Assembly (NCBI GenBank): GCA_040509755.1
Contig: JBEVKF010000126.1
Span: 1-64,000, forward strand
Reading direction: 5' to 3'
DNA: 64,000 nucleotides
Source: JACVRW01 sp040509755
Lineage (GTDB): Bacteria > Actinomycetota > Thermoleophilia > Solirubrobacterales > Thermoleophilaceae
The position numbers and the translations under genes are program-made. Numbering within the stretch: position 1 is the stretch's first letter; the number at the start of each line of letters is the position of its first letter. Below are positions 59,431 to 64,000 of this stretch, in pieces. The notes beneath the pieces are model-generated. The model saw only the letters and a program-made list of their open reading frames with translations. It was not told the origin of the DNA and did not search any database.

Positions 59431-61185
59431 GTGAAATTCGGAATTTTTTACGAGCACCAGAACCCGCGTCCCTGGCAGGGCGAGCGTTCCGAGCACCGGC
59501 TGCTCAAGGACGCCCTCGAGCAGGTCGAGCTCGCCGATCGCGTCGGCTTCGACTACGTCTGGGAGGTCGAGCATCACTTCCTGGAGGAGTACAGCCATTC
59601 CGCGGCCCCCGAGGTCTTCCTCGCGGCCGCCGCGGCGCGCACCGAGAACATCCGCCTGGGACACGGAATCGTGCAGATTCCGCCGGCCGTCAACCACCCG
59701 GCACGCGTCGCCGAGCGGGTCGCGACGCTCGACCTGATCTCCGACGGCCGCGTGGATTTCGGCACCGGCGAGTCCTCCTCGGCGGCGGAGCTGGGCGGCT
59801 TTCTGATCGACCGCGCTCTCAAGCGCGACATGTGGGAGGACGCGATGGACGCGATCGCTCGCATGTTCGTCGAGGAGCCCTTTGCTGGTTGGGACAGCGA
59901 GTTCTGGCAGATGCCGGTCCGCAACGTGGTCCCCAAGCCGCTCCAGCGCCCGCACCCGCCGCTGTGGGTGGCCTGCAGCCGCCGCGAGACGATCCAGTTC
60001 GCCGCCCGCAAGGGGATCGGCGCGCTCTCCTTCTCGTTCGTCGAGCCCGAGGACGCCGGGAGGTGGGTCGAGGAGTACTACGCGATCCTCGACTCCGAGG
60101 AATGCGTGCCGGTCGGCTTCGACGTGAATCCGAACGTCGCGGTCGTGCTGCCGATGATGATCGCAGAGGACGAGGGCGAGGCGATCGAGCGCGGCCTCGA
60201 CGGCGCCCACTTCTTCGGCTACTCGCTCGCGCACTACTACGGCATGGGCAAGCACCGGCCCGGGCGGACGGTCGTCTGGGACGAGTTTCGCGAGAACCGC
60301 GACGAGCGCGGCTTCGCTCGCTCGCTGGTGACCGCCGAGGCCCAGCCACTCGCCGTCAAGATCATGGAGCACGGGCTCGGCTCGCTGCGCGGGGCGATCG
60401 GGACCCCGGAGCAGGTGCTCGACCTCTGCCGCCGCTACGAGGCGGTTGGCGTCGACCAGGTGATATTCGTGCTCCAGGCCGGGCCCAACCGCCACGAGCA
60501 CATCTGTGAGTCACTCGAGCTGTTCGCAAGGCACGTGATCCCGGCGTTTGCCGAGGGGCGCGATGAGCGCGACGGCGACAAGGCGCGCCGGCTCGAGGGC
60601 GCGATCGAACGTGCCTTGGCGCGGCGCTCGCCCGCCCGCGAGGCCCCGGCGGGCTACGTGATCGACGAAGCGGCGGAGCTGGAGCGTGCGGCCCGTGCGC
60701 GGCGCGAAGGGGGCCTGCGCAGGCGGCTGGCCGAGCTGGGTGAAGAAACCAGGCACTCGCTGAAAAGGGGGAGCCAGGAGGCCGTCGCCAAGCTCGTGCG
60801 GGGAGCGAGCGACGCGCAGCTCGAGCGGCGGTTCGGCAGCGAGCTCGCCCAGCGTGTGATCTTCACCGGCATGGCCCGCCAGTTCGAGCCGCGCTTCGCG
60901 TTTGGGTTCGAGGGCGACATCGCCTACGAGCTCCGCCACCAGAATGGGGGACGCCCGCCTTCTCGGTGGACGGTGCGGGTGCGGGACGGCGCGGCCACGG
61001 TGCTCCCCGGCGTAAACGGCTCGCCCGCCATCGCCTTCAAGCTGAGCGTCGCCGACTGGGCGCGCCTGATCGCAGAGGACGCCGATCCACAGGAGCTGCT
61101 CTTCTCGGGGCGCTTCGACGTCGAGGGCGACCTCAGCCTGGCCACGCGGGTGCCTGAGATGTTCGGCGCCCCGCCACAGTTCTAG
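59431..61185 (+). CDS. Luciferase-like flavin monooxygenase fused to an SCP2-like domain
   Basis: A 584-residue protein. Residues 1-370 form a bacterial-luciferase-type (LLM) TIM barrel: FGIFYEHQNPRPW, WEVEHHFLEEYSHS, GHGIVQIPPAVNHPARVAERVATLD and GTPEQVLDLCRRYEAVGVD. A basic helical linker (about 375-465) leads to a C-terminal domain (about 475-584) resembling SCP2 sterol carriers, with LRHQNGGRPPSRWTVRVRDG and LLFSGRFDVEGD. The fusion suggests a hydrophobic substrate delivered by the SCP2 part. GTG at 59431 with GGAGG upstream. Its stop shares CTAG with the convergent cdsA. Confidence 0.87.
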   Translation: MKFGIFYEHQNPRPWQGERSEHRLLKDALEQVELADRVGFDYVWEVEHHFLEEYSHSAAPEVFLAAAAARTENIRLGHGIVQIPPAVNHPARVAERVATLDLISDGRVDFGTGESSSAAELGGFLIDRALKRDMWEDAMDAIARMFVEEPFAGWDSEFWQMPVRNVVPKPLQRPHPPLWVACSRRETIQFAARKGIGALSFSFVEPEDAGRWVEEYYAILDSEECVPVGFDVNPNVAVVLPMMIAEDEGEAIERGLDGAHFFGYSLAHYYGMGKHRPGRTVVWDEFRENRDERGFARSLVTAEAQPLAVKIMEHGLGSLRGAIGTPEQVLDLCRRYEAVGVDQVIFVLQAGPNRHEHICESLELFARHVIPAFAEGRDERDGDKARRLEGAIERALARRSPAREAPAGYVIDEAAELERAARARREGGLRRRLAELGEETRHSLKRGSQEAVAKLVRGASDAQLERRFGSELAQRVIFTGMARQFEPRFAFGFEGDIAYELRHQNGGRPPSRWTVRVRDGAATVLPGVNGSPAIAFKLSVADWARLIAEDADPQELLFSGRFDVEGDLSLATRVPEMFGAPPQF

Positions 61186-62069
61186 CCGTAGCCCAGCCCG
61201 ACCGCCGCGTAGTACCCCACCACGACCGTGAAGATCACCGCGTCGAGGCGGTCGAGCACGCCGCCGTGCGCGCCGAAGGCGCGGCCCGTGTCCTTGACCT
61301 CGAGGTCGCGCTTGACGAGCGACTCGAACAGGTCGCCCACGGGCGCGGCCAGGGCCACGAGGAAGCCGATCAGCAGCGCGTCCCAGCCGGTCAGCCAGTC
61401 CTGGTAGAGGCCGGCCAGCCAGAAGGCGAGCGTGGCCCCCACGATGCCGCCCGCCAGGCCCTCCAGCGTCTTGTTGGGCGATATCAGCGGGGCGATCTTG
61501 GTCCGCCCGTAGGCGCGCCCGACGAAGTACGCGCAGGTGTCGCCGACGAACGTCGCGATCAGAACGTCGAACACGAGGCCCATCCCGGTCACGATCTCGT
61601 CGCCGCCCTCGGTGATGGAGAGATCGCGCAGCCAGATCACGTGGACCATGGCGAGCCCGATCCAGAGGACGCCGAAGAGGGTCGCCGCGATGGCCCAGGA
61701 GACGTGCGCGCGCCGTGGGCGGAGCAGGGCGAGGAAGAAGACCACGGGGAAGGCCGCCACCAGGACCATCACGACATTGCTCGCATCGCCGTAGAGAGCG
61801 GCGGCGATCAGGCCCGCCAGGGTGAGGAAGCCTGCCAGCGAGGGCGGGCGGACCCGGTCCATGAGCGTGTAGAGCTCGCCGAGCGCGATCACGCCGAGCA
61901 CGAGCAGGCCGAGCGCGAATATCTCGCCTCCGCGCCAGACGATGAAGATCGCAAAGAGCGCCGCGGGGATCGCCACGAGTATCCGGGCGGGAAGGTCCGA
62001 GCTCCCGCGCGCCGGCGGCGCGTCGGGTGGCGGTGGGTCTCCGCGACGCGGGTCGTGCCTCGCCGCCAC
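61182..62069 (-). CDS. cdsA: Phosphatidate cytidylyltransferase
   Basis: Membrane enzyme of 295 residues with about eight helices; makes CDP-diacylglycerol from phosphatidate and CTP for all phospholipids. The signature S-P-N-K-T-L-E-G and the C-terminal GDLFESLVKRDLEVKDTGRAFGAHGGVLDRLDA are complete. A Pro-rich N-terminal stretch of about 25 residues precedes the first helix. GTG at 62069 begins 2 nt after the uppS stop, so expression is coupled. CDP-diacylglycerol feeds PgsA, encoded at 46 kb. Confidence 0.94.
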   Translation of the reverse strand: MAARHDPRRGDPPPPDAPPARGSSDLPARILVAIPAALFAIFIVWRGGEIFALGLLVLGVIALGELYTLMDRVRPPSLAGFLTLAGLIAAALYGDASNVVMVLVAAFPVVFFLALLRPRRAHVSWAIAATLFGVLWIGLAMVHVIWLRDLSITEGGDEIVTGMGLVFDVLIATFVGDTCAYFVGRAYGRTKIAPLISPNKTLEGLAGGIVGATLAFWLAGLYQDWLTGWDALLIGFLVALAAPVGDLFESLVKRDLEVKDTGRAFGAHGGVLDRLDAVIFTVVVGYYAAVGLGYG

Positions 62070-62071
62070 GA

Positions 62072-62752
62072 CTACCGGCCTCCGAAGCGGCGCGCGCGCG
62101 CGGCGTACTCGGCGAGTGACTCCTCCAAGGCGACTCGCCCGAAGTCGGGCCACAGCTCGTCACGAAAAACGAACTCGCTGTAGGCCAGCTGCCAGATCAG
62201 GTAGTTCGAGATGCGCCGCTCGCCGCTGGTGCGGATGAGGAGGTCGGGGTCGTGCATGTCGGGTGCGTAGAGGTGACGGCGGAACTCCTCCTCCGTCTCT
62301 CCCGAGAAGCTTCGCGCCGCGTCGACGATCTCCGCCCTGCCGCCGTAGTTGAAGGCGACGAAGAGGGTGATCCGCGTGTTCTGTGCGGTCTTGTCCTCGG
62401 CCCAGTCCATGCGCCGCAGCAGCTCATCGCCGAGTCCCGCGCGCCGGCCGATGAAGCGCATGCGCACGCCTTCCTCGTCGAGCTCTGGCGTCTCGCGGTC
62501 GATGCGCTCGGCGAACATCGCCATCAGTCCGCTGACCTCCTCCTCCGGGCGGGACCAGTTCTCAGTCGAGAACGAGTACACGGTCAGCTCCCGGATGCCG
62601 AGCTCCGCCGCGTCTCGCAGGCGGGCCTTGACCGTGTCGGCCCCGGCCTGGTGTCCCGCCAGGACCGGCAGGCCGCGCTCCTTAGCCCAGCGCCCGTTCC
62701 CGTCGGTGATGATCGCGACGTAGCGCGGGTCCGCGCCCTCGGGCGAGGTCAC
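62072..62752 (-). CDS. uppS: Polyprenyl diphosphate synthase (UppS, cis-prenyltransferase)
   Basis: Condenses isopentenyl diphosphate units to undecaprenyl diphosphate or a similar cis-polyprenol for cell-wall assembly. The 226-residue protein has the catalytic Asp in IITDGNGRWA, where a Thr replaces the usual Met. It also has SFSTENWSRP, FNYGGRAEIVDAA and the C-terminal RTSGERRISNYLIWQLAYSEF. GTG at 62752 overlaps the frr stop in GTGA. Chain length cannot be read from sequence. Confidence 0.94.
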   Translation of the reverse strand: MTSPEGADPRYVAIITDGNGRWAKERGLPVLAGHQAGADTVKARLRDAAELGIRELTVYSFSTENWSRPEEEVSGLMAMFAERIDRETPELDEEGVRMRFIGRRAGLGDELLRRMDWAEDKTAQNTRITLFVAFNYGGRAEIVDAARSFSGETEEEFRRHLYAPDMHDPDLLIRTSGERRISNYLIWQLAYSEFVFRDELWPDFGRVALEESLAEYAARARRFGGR

Positions 62753-63318
62753 ACCTCCAGGATCTCTTCTTCCTTGCCGGCGAGCGCCGAGTCGATGTCG
62801 CCGATGTTCGAATCGGTCAGCTTCTGCAGCTCGCTCTCGGCGCGACGCTCGTGGTCGGAACCGACCTCGCCCTCCTTCTTCAGCTCGCGCAGGTCGTGCA
62901 TGACGTCGCGGCGGATGTTGCGGACCGCGACGCGACCCTGCTCCGCGATTCCGTGTACGACCTTGACCAGCTCGCGCCGGCGCTCCTCGGTGAGCTCGGG
63001 GATCTGCAGGCGGATCACCTGGCCGTCGTTGGAGGGCGTGAGCCCGACGTCGGACTCGAGGATCGACTTCTCGATCGTCTTGATCGAGTTCTTGTCGTAG
63101 GGCGTGATCGTCAGCAGGCGCGCCTCGGTGGCGGAGACCTGCGCGAGCTGGCGCAGCGGAGTGGTCGCCCCGTAGTAGTCGACGTCGATCCGGTCCAGCA
63201 GGTGCGGCGACGCTCGGCCGGTGCGGACCGTCGAGAACTCGGCACGGGTGGCCTCCACGGACTTCTGCATCCGTGCGGCCGCCTCCTCGAGAAAGTCACT
63301 CAGAACCTCGTCGCTCAT
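62749..63318 (-). CDS. frr: Ribosome recycling factor
   Basis: Splits post-termination ribosomes with EF-G. The 189-residue length is typical. Landmarks are the N-terminal helix MQKSVEATRAEFSTVRTGRASPHLLDRI, VDYYGATTPLRQLAQVS, TITPYDKNSIKTIEKSI, and the C-terminal IRRDVMHDLRELKKEGEVGSD. ATG at 63318 has a GAGGAG site 4 nt upstream, inside the pyrH end, so it is a Shine-Dalgarno-led start. It overlaps pyrH by ATGA. Confidence 0.97.
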   Translation of the reverse strand: MSDEVLSDFLEEAAARMQKSVEATRAEFSTVRTGRASPHLLDRIDVDYYGATTPLRQLAQVSATEARLLTITPYDKNSIKTIEKSILESDVGLTPSNDGQVIRLQIPELTEERRRELVKVVHGIAEQGRVAVRNIRRDVMHDLRELKKEGEVGSDHERRAESELQKLTDSNIGDIDSALAGKEEEILEV

Positions 63319-64000
63319 GTGCTCCTCACAACAGTTCCCACCCTCTCGCCGCACACTATCCGGTCGATGTTGCCCTCGTCATCCATGTTGAAGACGTGGA
63401 TCGGCAGAGCGTTGTCCATGCAGAGTGAGAGCGCGGTCGAGTCCATCACGGCCAGGCGCTGCTCGATCGCCTGATGGTGGCTGAGCTCAGCGATGAACTT
63501 CGCGTCCGGGTCGAGGCGCGGGTCGGCCGAGTAGACGCCCTCCACCCCGTTCTTGCCCATCAGGATCGCCTCGGCATGGATCTCGAGGGCCCGCAGAGCG
63601 GCGGCGGTGTCGGTGGTGAAGAACGGGTTGCCGGTGCCCGCCGCGAAGATCACGATGCGCCCCTTCTCGAGATGGCGCATGGCGCGGCGGCGGATGTAGG
63701 GCTCGGCGACCTCGGAGATCGTGATGGCGGACTGCACCCGCGTGCGCGCGCCGGTCCGCTCGAGCGCATCCTGCAGGGCCAGCGCGTTGAGGACGGTCGC
63801 GAGCATCCCCATGTAGTCGCCGGTGGCGCGGTCCATCCCGCCGGCGGCGGCCTCCAGGCCGCGATAGATGTTCCCGCCGCCAACGACGATCGCTATCTCG
63901 ACGCCGCGGTCGCTGACGATCTTGACCTGTGCGGCGATGGCCGCGATGCGCGTGGGGTCGGCTCCGAAGGGGAGGTCGCCCATCAGCGCCTCACCCGAGA
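63315..64000 (-). CDS. pyrH: UMP kinase (N-terminal end beyond the window)
   Basis: Phosphorylates UMP to UDP; bacterial hexameric type of the amino-acid-kinase fold. The frame is open to the window edge, where S-G-E-A-L-M-G-D can be read, part of the ATP loop K-L-S-G-E. The body has AIVVGGGNIYRG, FAAGTGNPFFTTDTAAALRA and KNGVEGVYSADPR. Only some 10-15 N-terminal residues are missing. It is the first gene seen of the pyrH-frr-uppS-cdsA series; tsf and rpsB are usually upstream. Confidence 0.95.
   Translation of the reverse strand, partial: SGEALMGDLPFGADPTRIAAIAAQVKIVSDRGVEIAIVVGGGNIYRGLEAAAGGMDRATGDYMGMLATVLNALALQDALERTGARTRVQSAITISEVAEPYIRRRAMRHLEKGRIVIFAAGTGNPFFTTDTAAALRALEIHAEAILMGKNGVEGVYSADPRLDPDAKFIAELSHHQAIEQRLAVMDSTALSLCMDNALPIHVFNMDDEGNIDRIVCGERVGTVVRST

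Overview
The window is chromosomal DNA of a very GC-rich actinobacterium, most probably of class Thermoleophilia (Solirubrobacterales or a relative). The evidence is strong G/C bias at third codon positions with many GTG starts, a secreted protein at 1454 with the N-terminal segment and ten-residue repeats often seen in that group, a DivIVA-like coiled coil, a MurT/GatD pair, a GarA-like FHA protein beside an FtsR-like MerR protein, and a WS/DGAT acyltransferase. This taxonomic call is inference. I saw no rRNA, tRNA, CRISPR array, insertion sequence or prophage. Genes are tightly packed, most gaps are under 100 bp, and many neighbours overlap by ATGA or GTGA.

Layout. 1-12.2 kb: an M20 hydrolase, the repeat protein, miaA, a penicillin-acylase-like Ntn hydrolase, the lysine/cell-wall pair dapF-dapL, an unknown protein, hflX, a MazG-like hydrolase, a STAS protein and a lone PilB/GspE ATPase. 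12.2-16.7 kb (minus): class II amidotransferase, lipid kinase, murT, methyltransferase and gatD, all overlapping. 16.7-25.6 kb: a phosphatase-like protein lacking the catalytic Cys, a HAD phosphatase, secreted cyclophilin, thioredoxin-TPR protein, DivIVA-like protein, a three-repeat exported protein, a MarR regulator with a 14-bp palindrome in its divergent promoter, and pdxH. 25.7-32.5 kb: SDR, a frameshifted TIR gene, dinB, WS/DGAT, a YbaK-type protein, a lipoprotein and amt-glnK. 32.5-44.4 kb: membrane histidine kinase, beta-lactamase-like and VanX-like exported proteins, a beta-helix protein, nadE, an adenylate cyclase, a thioesterase, a sigma-region-4/RskA-like membrane protein, an AGPS-like flavoprotein and an SRPBCC protein.

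44.4-64 kb is mostly minus strand and carries core genes: ftsR-like, garA-like, an RsiG-like small protein, pgsA and proS; then ispG, acyl-CoA ligase, rseP and dxr; then cdsA, uppS, frr and pyrH (cut by the window edge). These isoprenoid, lipid and translation genes often cluster in bacteria. Here the series is interrupted by a GGDEF/HD-GYP protein plus response regulator, and by a GAF/GGDEF/HD-GYP protein plus a flavin monooxygenase-SCP2 fusion. With the RsiG-like protein, which carries a nearly complete c-di-GMP binding signature, this makes a c-di-GMP theme running through the region.

Points most worth following up: the single-motif RsiG-like protein; a DapF whose two catalytic Cys positions are both Ser; an acyl-CoA ligase whose reading frame appears to need a non-canonical start (ATC); a symmetric 7-bp -10 element driving two divergent, apparently leaderless genes 19 bp apart; widespread leaderless-type promoters; the three-copy exported domain; the frameshifted TIR gene; and several strong hairpins between genes.
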